Positions 9,801-17,875 are shown, counted from the stretch's first letter. The stretch: DNA of 22,635 nucleotides from Stentor coeruleus (GCA_001970955.1 MPUH01001156.1:1-22635), one strand, 5' to 3'. Notes: a model not told the origin generated them from the sequence alone. A program made the numbers and translations.

Positions 9801-12229
9801 CCTTATTGATAACTTTAAGGCTTCCTTTAAGCGAACAAGAAATCCAACTACTTATTAATGCTATAAATCTTGTTGAAGGGGGAATTACTAGGACAATTTT
9901 TAGGCAAAAGTTTTCAGGATTACTTCCAGCTGATAGAGCTCTTCAACAAGAAGAAAGTTGGGAAGAAACGATTTTAGATAAAGTAAGAAGGAGAATTCAA
10001 GAAAAAGGTTTGAATATAAATCAAGCTTTTTCAGCTTTTGATGAGAATTCAGATGGGTTTATAAGTGGTTTGGAGTTTATTAAAGCTTTTAGAATCATGG
10101 ATCTTGGACTAGTTGATAGTGAAATTGAGAGGATTTTTAAATATTTTGATCCAAGAGGAACTAATAGAATTGATTACAGAGTGTTTTTTGAAAGGGTTGG
10201 AGTTTCTCCACGTAGAGATAGTTCTGGAAGGAGCTGGGAAGAGGCAATTTTAGATAAAGTTAGAAGGAGGATTCAGGAAAAAGGGTTGAATATAAACCAA
10301 GCTTTTTCTGCTTTTGATGAAAATTCAGATGGGTTTATTAGTGGTTCAGAATTTATTAAAGCTTTTAGGATTATGCAATTGGGTCTTACTGATGAAGAGA
10401 TTGAAAAATTACTAAAATATTTTGATCCAAGAGGAACAAATAAAATTGATTATCGAGTATTTTTCGAAAAAGTTGGGGTTTCTACAAGTTCTGAAAGGAG
10501 CTGGGAAGAGAGGATTATAGAAAAAGTTAGGCAGAGAATAAAAGAAAAAAATCTTAGTGTCCGAGAAGCTTTTGCAGCATTTGATGAAAATAAAGATGGA
10601 ACTATAAGTGCTTCTGAGTTTATAAAAACTTTTAGGATTATGCAATTGGGCCTTACTGATGAAGAAATTGAAAAACTTCTCAGGTATTTTGATCCAAGAA
10701 GGACTGGTTCAATAAACCATACTACATTTTGCGATAAGATTCTTCAGAGTACTCAGTCAACGCCAGTGTCAAAAAATCGATGGGAAGAACAAATTTTAGA
10801 AAAAGTCCGTAAAAGAATTCGAGAGAAAAACCTAAGCATACGCCAAGCATTTTCTGCATTTGACGAAAACAAAGATGGTATGATAAGTCCAAGTGAATTT
10901 ATCAAAACCTTTAGAGTAATGGAATTAGGTTTAACTGATGATGAAATTGAAAGTCTTTTATCATATTTTAACCCAAGTAAATCAGGAAATTTGGATTATA
11001 GAATTTTCTGTTCTAAACTCCAAGATGTGACAATAGGTAATGAAGAAGAAATATTAAATCGAGTTAATGGACGAATAAAAGAAAAAAATCTTAGTATTCG
11101 AGATGCATTTAGGGCCTTTGATGAAAATAAAGATGGGATTATCAGTTATGCAGAATTTATAAAAACTTTCAAAATTATGGAATTAGGAATTTCTGAGATT
11201 GACATTGATAAACTTTACAACTTTTTTGACCCTGAACGAACTGGAAAAATTGATTACAGAGTCTTTTGTGAAAAAATTCACCCGACATCAGTAAGAAATG
11301 AAAGAAAAGAATCAACACCAGATGGAAGACCATGGGAAGAGGCTATTTTAGATAGAGTTAGACAAAGAATTAGAGAAAAAAATTTAAGTGTGAGAAAAGC
11401 TTTTGCCGCTTTTGATGAAAATGCTGATGGTATGATTAGTCCAGCTGAGTTTGTAAAGACTTTTAAGATAATGGATATTGGATTGACTGAGGATGAAATT
11501 GTAAGATTAATGGGATATTTTGACCCAAGAAAGACTGGAAGTATAAATTATCGTGTTTTTTGTGATAAAATTCAAGATTCAAGTTCAAGCAGAAGCTTTG
11601 AAGAAAGGAAAGCTTCAATGAAACCAGGGTGGGAAGAAGCGATTATATCACAAGTGAGAAATAGAATTAAAGAAAAAAACTTAAGTTTACGACAAGCTTT
11701 TGCTGCTTTTGATGAGAATTCAGATGGAATGGTTAGTGCTAATGAGTTTATTAAAGCTTTTAAAGCTATGGAATTGGGATTAACTGATGAAGAGATTTTA
11801 AATCTGATGGGGTATTTTGACCCAAGAAGAACTGGGACTATAAATTATCGGATCTTTTGCCAAAAAATTCAAGAAGAAAACATGGGTTCAACCAGAGGTC
11901 ATGAAGACCAACGACCTGTCTCTGGGAAATGGGAAGAAGCAATTCTTGAACAAGTAAGAAAAAGAATAAGAGAAAAAGGTATCAGTATTTGGCAAACTTT
12001 CACAGTATTTGACTCAAATAGAGATGGTCTAATAAGTGGACAAGAATTTGTGCGAACTTTTAGAAGTATGGAACTTGGAATCAGTGAAAATGATATAAAC
12101 CAACTTTTAAGACATTTTGATCCACAGCTTACTAATAAAATCAACTATAAGACATTCTGTGAAAAAATTCAAGATAAACCACTGTCAAGAACTACAACTG
12201 AAAATTTTAGACAAACAAGATTTAAGTAA
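6869..12229 (+). CDS. RPGRIP1L: RPGRIP1L/MKS5-like C2-C2 protein with nine EF-hand modules
   Basis: A single 1786-residue open frame. Residues 1-150 are proline-rich and disordered, with recurring LAP motifs (NPLAPS, EALAPTSF, EVLAPSAF, NPLAPG). Residues about 153-240 and 301-560 are heptad-like coiled coil. About 605-760 matches the first C2 domain of RPGR-interacting proteins (LRPKYNIHISFKLTV, DFFIKTLESGYIYLEGHAS, YKIRMRYPLSEAMRWYKEK). About 788-920 matches their second C2 (RPFIFFQFF, RYLDTETLEILVFDD, GTYILYNF, GKITIGIAWK). RPGRIP1L organises the ciliary transition zone and scaffolds MKS/NPHP proteins. In place of the family's C-terminal RPGR-interacting domain come nine modules of 87-100 residues (from residue 936), each with one canonical EF-hand loop. 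C2 residues for calcium binding are not obvious. The start is the first ATG after TRAP-beta. Hidden stop-free 15-nt introns cannot be excluded. The family call is firm; the exact orthology and the calcium role are inference. Confidence 0.85.
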   Translation: MANSNPLAPSQPKEGYMIPQRPPSIHEGKVSMEALAPTSFAPIPKSPAVLSAPVQQKLSPEVLAPSAFRKPDFEPPPTFQEGQESREFFHSKTVAGPFDPYSEEPNLRPVTSSSTFKKPAKNPLAPGPKVTMTASMQRKKTRPNTYEKMPEKDKADAYFRLQEENMQLKKDHLELEKSIKTMKNQFQKLEKNVKLEREIAENYTGKDFKSSLIDNQTNNEALRSENKLLLQENKILIKAALTGNLNKQLLSRIEGPALNKFSMKPKVLSGAVMFDIKREQNSPPREPTPPPPKTVYIENDYYKYEYEKLFGQFSELQKLLQLEQEKNLDLENRIKGMAPDDSNEIKILKERIRVLEKQLADALESPFLKDDSKLKVLQTEIFGLKEGGVKAEKIIAQLREQIALLIAERDRYKEEFLVLQARVQVKENYMKEFETQLRSIGGMDLNAFMKALGLMKLRGDEPAWSQLDFLEQGTAIPNDLNSLRREVERLKLEKGQLAAEVEKAQSLLVLKNEMEKEKQAMYESEIEQLKIQLRSAQQRTEELARLADYRANRVINLERNQRLNIYDEDNRIVGTKTQITVGELNNAAPEFMETGTEVAHNENILDLWLGEAEYYQTALENTLRGQVSLLGTFISFLTVDFFNMETQSTSLCESLRPKYNIHISFKLTVTDFFIKTLESGYIYLEGHASKGDSHLTFARCQIPLKELLLRSGATSEMNTKTGVIESMATYVSNFDGKTSVGTQNYKIRMRYPLSEAMRWYKEKEEIIELANPKQFALDTIYTYSGPTKTRELIIRLFKCVGLKGQVYPGNLRPFIFFQFFTEPETFSNLSVGPDPVYDQTFKFTVTTTPELKRYLDTETLEILVFDDNAPIREGGQDIIGTAKIPLNSLLLDTAIEGTYILYNFRGLESGKITIGIAWKDSKADQLGYGSPLTEVWEREVYERIAKSLSSRGLGLDSSFSIFDQDQDGLISPQEFRNTLLITLRLPLSEQEIQLLINAINLVEGGITRTIFRQKFSGLLPADRALQQEESWEETILDKVRRRIQEKGLNINQAFSAFDENSDGFISGLEFIKAFRIMDLGLVDSEIERIFKYFDPRGTNRIDYRVFFERVGVSPRRDSSGRSWEEAILDKVRRRIQEKGLNINQAFSAFDENSDGFISGSEFIKAFRIMQLGLTDEEIEKLLKYFDPRGTNKIDYRVFFEKVGVSTSSERSWEERIIEKVRQRIKEKNLSVREAFAAFDENKDGTISASEFIKTFRIMQLGLTDEEIEKLLRYFDPRRTGSINHTTFCDKILQSTQSTPVSKNRWEEQILEKVRKRIREKNLSIRQAFSAFDENKDGMISPSEFIKTFRVMELGLTDDEIESLLSYFNPSKSGNLDYRIFCSKLQDVTIGNEEEILNRVNGRIKEKNLSIRDAFRAFDENKDGIISYAEFIKTFKIMELGISEIDIDKLYNFFDPERTGKIDYRVFCEKIHPTSVRNERKESTPDGRPWEEAILDRVRQRIREKNLSVRKAFAAFDENADGMISPAEFVKTFKIMDIGLTEDEIVRLMGYFDPRKTGSINYRVFCDKIQDSSSSRSFEERKASMKPGWEEAIISQVRNRIKEKNLSLRQAFAAFDENSDGMVSANEFIKAFKAMELGLTDEEILNLMGYFDPRRTGTINYRIFCQKIQEENMGSTRGHEDQRPVSGKWEEAILEQVRKRIREKGISIWQTFTVFDSNRDGLISGQEFVRTFRSMELGISENDINQLLRHFDPQLTNKINYKTFCEKIQDKPLSRTTTENFRQTRFK
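9674..12181 (+). repeat. Nine tandem EF-hand modules (about 87-100 codons each)
   Basis: Modules start at 9674, 9959, 10235, 10502, 10781, 11042, 11333, 11630 and 11930, eight of them marked by a WE(E/R) dipeptide or tripeptide. Each has a basic helix (VRxRIxEKxLxxxxAFxAF), a canonical 12-residue loop (usually DENxDGxISxxE), a helix (FIKxFxxMxLGLTDxEI) and a second loop of the form DPRxTxxIxYRxF. The second loop lacks the acidic residue at position 12 in every copy. Module 1 is the most diverged and has lost the second loop. Module 6 lacks the leading Trp. Modules 2 and 3 are nearly identical. Confidence 0.93.
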
Positions 12230-12890
12230 GATGAATCATTAATTTTATAGAATAGTTAACGATATAATATGTGAACTTTGACTATTTTTTTATCTTGTGA
12301 AACTTATTTATATAATAAATTTATAAAAATGAATTATTAAGAGGTAAAGTGATTTATATTTGATGGAATTTTGTAGTTGTTTGTTAAATAATTTTTTTAA
12401 TATGTTTTTCCTTTTAATTTTAAGAGATTCATTATGGGTCTTTGATGGATATCCACATAATATAAAATTCCTACATAAACTTATTCTAATAAATATTGAA
12501 ATAAATCGACATCAACAGACTAAACAAAGATAATAGAAAAAAAATTGAAAGTTTCTGTAAGATCTAATAGTATAGTTAAAGTGTGGATTTTGAAAAAGCC
12601 CATTTTTATGGTTGATAGGCATTTAAATCTTCCTAAGTGAGGGCTTTAATAACTACTTTTAATCTAACCACATTCTATTTAATTTTAATCATCATAATTA
12701 TAATTTTCACATGTGTAACCTTCTTTTGATTGTAAATTTATTATATTCAATTCATGCAAAGAATTTAAAAACAGTAATTTTTAAGTCTAAAAAACCATAT
12801 CATAACCTTATTATAACATGAAACTAATAATTATCAAAAAAAGTAATATTTATTATCAATCAAAAGTGGTGTAATAATAAATAGGCTATA
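12230..12890. other. AT-rich intergenic region
   Basis: No gene is visible. One possible hairpin has perfect 7-bp arms AAAGCCC (12595-12601) and GGGCTTT (12641-12647), with a nested TAGG/CCTA pair. It is the only notable structure and is not clearly a terminator or RNA gene. Confidence 0.55.
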
Positions 12891-13851
12891 ATGAAAAAGC
12901 CGGAGCATGTTTATACAGTTCCTTTAGCACAGCCTATTCCTTCAAATAGTGATCTTTCTTGGCATTTATTGACAGGGGTAAAATTTACACAGGGAATCTC
13001 AGGAGGAATTTCAAGAACAGTTACTTCACCTTTAGAAAGGCTAAAAATCCTTAGACAATGCTCAAGTACCGAGTATAATGGACTAAGTTTTTGGCAGTCA
13101 ATGAAAAAATTCAATGATTTAGAAGGTTTCCGTGGGTTTTTTAAAGGAAATGGTTCTAACATTATTAGAATTGTACCTTTTTCAGCCCTTGAATTTTATG
13201 CATTTGAAAAAGCTAAGTATAGCTTGCTCCCTAGCGATAACCCTAGACATAAAGGGTGGCTTTTAATTTGCGGATCGATCTCAGGTATTGTGGCTAGTTT
13301 TTGCACTTATCCACTGGATTTAGTTCGAACAATACTAAGTATCAATGTAGATCGTGGAGGTTCTGGAATCGCTAAAGAAACTGTCAGAATATTTAAATCA
13401 GAAGGTGTTTTTGGACTTTACAAAGGTCTAAACATGACCTTATTTGTATTTTTTTATTTAGGGAATAGCTCCGTTCATAGGTATTAAAATGAGTACTTTC
13501 GATATCCTTAAAGCTCGTTATTTACAAGACCCTAAAGATAAAAATATCGGCAAAAAAACCCTTGTTTTAGGTGGCGTAGCTGGTGCTGTAGCCACTGCTC
13601 TTACTTATCCTACAGATTTACTTAGAAGAAAAATGCAACTTATTGTATTTTTCATTTAGACATACAATAAAAATTTGGAGACTCCTTATAAGAATATATT
13701 TCAATGTATAAGATGGATTTACATAAACGAAGGTATTCCTGGCTTTTATAAAGGATTGGTTCCGTGCTTCGCCAAAGTAATTCCTGCTATGGCAGTTGCT
13801 TTTGCCGTAAATGAAGAGCTTAAAAAGTTGTTTAACGTGAGAAGTAGTTAA
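12891..13851 (+). CDS. Mitochondrial carrier family (SLC25) protein, three exons
   Basis: Exons 12891-13445, 13462-13644 and 13660-13851 give 309 residues. This is an SLC25 solute carrier of the mitochondrial inner membrane. The three signature motifs fall at residues 47 (PLERLK), 141 (PLDLVR) and 235 (PTDLLRRK), exactly 94 residues apart, as expected of the threefold repeat. Each is followed downstream by a matrix-helix glycine motif (GFFKGNGSNIIRI, GLYKGLN, GFYKGLVP). The first motif, PLERLKIL, and GNGxNxxRIxPxSAxxFYxxE resemble coenzyme A and adenine-nucleotide type carriers (SLC25A42/SLC25A16/ADNT1/SCaMC group). No N-terminal calcium-binding domain is present, so an SCaMC proper is unlikely. 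Substrate is inferred only from these short motifs. The gene ends tail-to-tail with the WD40 gene. Confidence 0.9.
13446..13461 (+). other. 16-nt spliceosomal intron (carrier gene, intron 1)
   Basis: Sequence GTATTTTTTTATTTAG, phase 0. Removing 16 nt, not 15, is required to restore LFGIAPFIGIKMSTFD, the expected start of an even-numbered carrier helix. It is the only 16-nt intron found here. Confidence 0.88.
13645..13659 (+). other. 15-nt spliceosomal intron (carrier gene, intron 2)
   Basis: Sequence GTATTTTTCATTTAG, phase 0. Its TAG would stop the protein shortly after the third carrier signature. Splicing gives the missing last helix. Confidence 0.9.
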
Positions 13852-13888
13852 TAGGATTATCTTTTTTAAACTTCAGAAAGTAAATCCT

Positions 13889-13979
13889 TGAGATTAGATA
13901 TTTTAGGCGGTTTTTGGAGGAAATTTTATGTTTNTGAGATTAGATATTTTAGGCGGTTTTTGGAGGAAATTTTATGTTT
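13889..13979. repeat. Direct 45-nt copies around N at 13934 (likely assembly overlap)
   Basis: 13889-13933 and 13935-13979 are identical, separated by one N. The piece between this N and the next (13935-14057) consists entirely of sequence shared with its left and right neighbours. This is what a short bridging contig left unmerged in a scaffold would look like. Confidence 0.85.
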
Positions 13980-14137
13980 AGGAATCTATCCTGTAAAAAT
14001 TGTAATTTTTCAAGATACTACAAAATTACACTTTTCCAGTATGTATAATTTAGAATGNTAGGAATCTATCCTGTAAAAATTGTAATTTTTCAAGATACTA
14101 CAAAATTACACTTTTCCAGTATATATAATTTAGAATG
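13979..14137. repeat. Direct 79-nt copies around N at 14058 (likely assembly overlap)
   Basis: 13979-14057 and 14059-14137 match except for one G/A difference (14043 versus 14123). The single mismatch may be an allele or a sequencing error. Confidence 0.85.
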
Positions 14138-14297
14138 ATTAAATGCTAAATAAATCAATAAGGAATAGTTTAAAATTTAGTAAGTTAGTAGAACTAAATC
14201 ATTACTATTTATGCTATTATTATCAAAAAAACTCTTTCGCATCTTAGACAAATCTTTAACACTATATAAAATCTTTAACCTTCTTCAATATAAAATT

Positions 14298-17200
14298 TTA
14301 TTTTTTTAATGGTTTTTTCGCTCTAAAGCTTTTTCCTTCTTTCAACCCCTCATAAAGCGTATCTTTCGGAAGCAGCCTTTCAACTTCTTTAAGATTTTTA
14401 ATCATTTCCTTATCACTTAGCAAAGGTGGATTTTCCTGCAACAATTGGGTATTAAGTTTTTTAAGCCCATCTCTACGATCACCTTGTTTTGGTGATCCAA
14501 ACCTATCCGTTGACTTTGGTAAATTTGCCATTTTGCTAACAATTTCATTAGCTTTAGATTGTTTTTCAGCATAAATATTATCCCTTAAAGGGAATTTCCA
14601 GCAACCTTTATATTTATTCCCCTGTTTCAAAACCCCCAAAAGTTCTCCTTTCATAGTCCACATCTTTGCCATACTATCAAGTCCAGCAGAAAATAAAGAC
14701 ATACCTTCAGTTTCATTTACAATAGCCAAATATTTAATTGCATCATTATGAGCTTTCCATTGCATAATTTGCCTAACAAATAAATCTTCTTTTAAAGCTT
14801 TAGCCACAAACTCAAGTTCATTTCCTGCATGAGCTTCTTCACTTGCCATGCTACTCCCTGAGTTTTTTCTATTCAAAGCTCTTGATGCAGGAGCTCCTCC
14901 AGATTTCATATCAAGTTCAGCAATTCTTGTTGGGTTTCTTGGTTTACTTGAATGCTTGATTTCTTCGATTTTATTAACTTTTAACTCATGGATAAGGTCG
15001 ATAAGTTCAAGAATTCTTATAGTCCCTTTTTCATCTCCAACAATAAGTTTGCATGAATTTTCATCACAATAATGAGTAGCTGAAGTTATAGTCGCGGTTT
15101 TTTCAAGTGTATGCATGTTTCTCCATTTGACCAAACATTGAATCCTACTGAGTCCTGGCAATTGAATTCCCCATATTGATAAGGTTCCTGAAGTATCACT
15201 GACAAAAAGAAATGGATAAGGTTCTAAAAACATTGAAACTATAATATCAGAGTTATGGCCAAGTAAAGACCCTTCAAGTTTGCAAGTCTCATAATCCCAT
15301 AATCTTATTTGACAGTCTCTTGACCCTGTAGCAATTAAATCTAACATTACTGAATATCCAACACAAAGTATATCATCACTATGAGCATTTTTAACAACTC
15401 GGACAACACCTTTATTTTTTTCTTTTATACCCCCTTTAAGATTATCATTATGAATCATTAGTTTTCTATCCCATGAACATGTTATTAAAAGCTTATCTGC
15501 AGGAACATAAAACATAGCTGTAACTTCTCCTGAATGACTATTAAACTCTTTTAATACTACTCCACTTAAAGAATCAACCATAATAATTTTCCCATTATGA
15601 TCACCTGCTATGATTTTTCTATCACTTTCATCAAGTATTATTGATGTTATTTCACTTTCAAAGACATCTGTAATTATTCTAATTGGCCGACCTGAAATTG
15701 CATTCCATACTTTAATACTTGTTTGTCCTGCTATGAAAATTTGTAACTGTTGTGGTGAGTATCTGGCACAGAATATTGGGTTATCATCTGAAAGTTCTGG
15801 GACAAAGGATTTTTCATAATCAAACATTTGAAGTTTTCGGCTTGCTGTGACAAGTCGACGATGTTTTGGTACACTTTTTATAGATTTCAACTTAAGGACG
15901 TTAGGAACATAAAAAGTTTGAATTAATGAGTAATCTCTTATATTCCAAACTTTTATAATCCCTTTTGAATCTGCTGTTATAATAGTTGGGTTTACTTCAG
16001 GGCATTCAACACCAGTCAAAGGAGCCTCATGGCCTTTTAGTTTACAAATAGGCTCAGAAACATAAGGATTCCAAACAAGTGCCTCAAATTCAAAACCACA
16101 GGAAATCAAAAGGTTAAAAGTATAAGAATATGCTAAATATCTCACAGCTTTAACATGCCCATACAATCTTTTCCTTGGCGCAATATTATTTTCCCATTTG
16201 ATATCCCAAACTCTTATAATCTTATCAGCACAAGCCGCCGCTAACTGCTGCATTGCTGTTAATTCAACCATATAAGAAATACAAGTATCACTATCTTTCC
16301 AAGGCATACCTTTAGCCAATACTTCTGTATATGGTATTTCATCATTCTTTTTATCTGGATTCAAAATCTCATCCATAACCCAACCATAAACTTTACCTTC
16401 CATTCCAGCTGTAAAAAGCACTTGGAAATGATGACTCCAAACTAAAGTATGCTGAGAATCAGGGGTCATAATTTTCTTAAGAAGTTTATCATTTGTTGCA
16501 CTAAACACAAGTAAAGATTTATCTGAACTTGTTATAACAATAACATGAAATTCTTGAATATACTCTGCACCTAAAGCAATACCACTTGTCACCATAAAAG
16601 TTTTTTCATATCTCATAGTTTCAGCATTATAAACTTTTAAAGTCCTCATATTCTGTTCCATAACTCCTAATTTGTCATATGAAGGAAAATAAAAAAGTTT
16701 GTCTATATAATTATCATGCCTAGACTCATCTACTGCTGTGCTAGGTCTATATAAAAGTGTTCTTTCTTTATTCATTTCAGCCATAATTTCTTGTTCAATT
16801 AAATAAGATGATACCATATCAAAAGTTACTTTCCCAGTGTTATGAACATCGATTCTATGAAAGTTATCCATAAGTTGGGATATTAAAGTTAATTCATCAA
16901 TTTCAGCATTATCTTGAATAACTTCTTTCATAACAATAACGAAATCTTCTAATGTTAAAGCTTGATCTGGGAATTTGTCCATATCTAGTTTTAAATGCAT
17001 TAATCTTCCTTGGTTCATTATTGTATTTAGGTCGAAAGAATTAGAATCACCAGCCAATTGAGATTCAATGGTTTCTTCAAGTTCAGGAGCTTCTTCCTTG
17101 TATACGTTCTGTCTAATTTTCTTGGCGAATACACTCTTTTGAAGAAAGGCCGAGGGCTGGAGAATTTCTCGTTTATAATTTTCGACCCGCTCATAGTCAT

Positions 17201-17360
17201 CAGCATCTTCTAGGTCGTCTTGTACAGGGAAAAGAGCGAGATTGTTTGAGTTGCGAATATGCGCTGAAAATGCGAATTGCTCGACTATTTTATTGATAGC
17301 TTCATTGATTGAAGCTGACTTTTCGTTGTTGATCAGAGAAATATCCCCGAATTTTTCCAT
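14298..17360 (-). CDS. Long WD40-repeat protein, WDR49/WDR64 (CFAP337)-like
   Basis: A 1020-residue protein. Residues 1-115 are acidic and low in structure. About 125-195 is an EF-hand-like helical pair whose best loop (DVHNTGKVTFDM, 171-182) lacks the final acidic residue. From about 222 to 830, and again near 895-945, WD40 repeats follow; at least ten end in recognisable strands (IRVWDI, ALVWNP, IKVWNI, IKVWNA, IRLWDY, LSIWGI, AKMWTM). This implies two propellers. A serine/basic linker separates the last repeat, where GELLGVLKQG and KFPLRD resemble the closing segment of WDR49/WDR64-type proteins. A charged tail ends KAKKPLKK. An EF-hand-like region before a double propeller, and the large size, fit the WDR49/WDR64/EFCAB8/CFAP337 family, many of which are axonemal. 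Family assignment is by architecture. Start is the first ATG, and no intron is needed. Confidence 0.72.
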   Translation of the reverse strand: MEKFGDISLINNEKSASINEAINKIVEQFAFSAHIRNSNNLALFPVQDDLEDADDYERVENYKREILQPSAFLQKSVFAKKIRQNVYKEEAPELEETIESQLAGDSNSFDLNTIMNQGRLMHLKLDMDKFPDQALTLEDFVIVMKEVIQDNAEIDELTLISQLMDNFHRIDVHNTGKVTFDMVSSYLIEQEIMAEMNKERTLLYRPSTAVDESRHDNYIDKLFYFPSYDKLGVMEQNMRTLKVYNAETMRYEKTFMVTSGIALGAEYIQEFHVIVITSSDKSLLVFSATNDKLLKKIMTPDSQHTLVWSHHFQVLFTAGMEGKVYGWVMDEILNPDKKNDEIPYTEVLAKGMPWKDSDTCISYMVELTAMQQLAAACADKIIRVWDIKWENNIAPRKRLYGHVKAVRYLAYSYTFNLLISCGFEFEALVWNPYVSEPICKLKGHEAPLTGVECPEVNPTIITADSKGIIKVWNIRDYSLIQTFYVPNVLKLKSIKSVPKHRRLVTASRKLQMFDYEKSFVPELSDDNPIFCARYSPQQLQIFIAGQTSIKVWNAISGRPIRIITDVFESEITSIILDESDRKIIAGDHNGKIIMVDSLSGVVLKEFNSHSGEVTAMFYVPADKLLITCSWDRKLMIHNDNLKGGIKEKNKGVVRVVKNAHSDDILCVGYSVMLDLIATGSRDCQIRLWDYETCKLEGSLLGHNSDIIVSMFLEPYPFLFVSDTSGTLSIWGIQLPGLSRIQCLVKWRNMHTLEKTATITSATHYCDENSCKLIVGDEKGTIRILELIDLIHELKVNKIEEIKHSSKPRNPTRIAELDMKSGGAPASRALNRKNSGSSMASEEAHAGNELEFVAKALKEDLFVRQIMQWKAHNDAIKYLAIVNETEGMSLFSAGLDSMAKMWTMKGELLGVLKQGNKYKGCWKFPLRDNIYAEKQSKANEIVSKMANLPKSTDRFGSPKQGDRRDGLKKLNTQLLQENPPLLSDKEMIKNLKEVERLLPKDTLYEGLKEGKSFRAKKPLKK

Positions 17361-17392
17361 TTAAATTGTTATAAGCTAATTTTTTGAGAGAT

Positions 17393-17681
17393 GCAAATTT
17401 GTTTAAAGAAATTAGGATTTTTTTAGATTTTTAATAATGAGGTTTATGCTTTTAGAGTTTTATTTATGTCGAATTAGCCAGAGGTCATAGTATTTTTACC
17501 TAAAATTATTTTTTTATTTCTTGTAATTTTTACTCTNGCAAATTTGTTTAAAGAAATTAGGATTTTTTTAGATTTTTAATAATGAGGTTTATGCTTTTAG
17601 AATTTTATTTATGTCGAATTAGCCAGAGGTCATAGTATTTTTACCTAAAATTATTTTTTTATTTCTTATAATTTTTACTCT
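17393..17681. repeat. Direct 144-nt copies around N at 17537 (likely assembly overlap)
   Basis: 17393-17536 and 17538-17681 are the same sequence with two G-to-A differences (tagagttt versus tagaattt, and cttgtaa versus cttataa). The placement around a single N argues for an unmerged contig overlap between two slightly different haplotypes or reads. Confidence 0.85.
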
Positions 17682-17689
17682 TGATATAT

Positions 17690-17875
17690 TGGTATAATTA
17701 TATAGGATATGATCCATTACTTTATCAAAGGTTGTATATATTAATTTAATAGCTCTCATCATAAATTCTTTATGTTTTGAGAATTTCAGGGTTGTATGAA
17801 TCAACAAAATTCTCATTATACAGGATAACCTCATCATCAATTTGATCCATATCAGAATATGAAGCTATCACTCAT
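17690..17875 (-). pseudogene. Possible degenerate transposase remnant
   Basis: On the minus strand 17850-17773 encodes 26 residues including YNENFVDSYNPEILKT, followed by TAA and then RIYDE in the same frame. The pattern NFVDxxNPxxxxT-(Q)-xI resembles the segment NHSxNFVDxxxxxxxTQxIE of IS1595/Merlin-type transposases, which is clearer in the relic at the window's right end. The stop would sit where that family has glutamine (CAA to TAA). Several more stops follow. Evidence is one motif, so this is tentative. Confidence 0.3.

Larger units (their letters stand above)
13852..14297. other. Convergent 3' intergenic region with two contig-join artefacts
   Basis: This lies between the 3' ends of the carrier gene and the WD40 gene. 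Much of it is duplicated around two N positions. After removing the redundant copies the true spacer is probably about 320 bp. No gene or RNA is visible. Confidence 0.65.

Noticed and set aside
12595..12647. Hairpin with 7-bp arms AAAGCCC/GGGCTTT
   Set aside because: The arms are G/C-containing but the inner part barely pairs, and there is no evidence of a transcript or family; mentioned only within the spacer entry.
13889..14137. Genuine tandem repeats or a mobile element at the duplicated blocks
   Set aside because: Every duplicated block is centred on a single N and the copies are contiguous with it, which fits unmerged contig ends.
17619..17840. 73-codon minus-strand frame
   Set aside because: It runs into the duplicated contig-joint block, and its sequence is not protein-like beyond what the possible transposase remnant in another frame explains.
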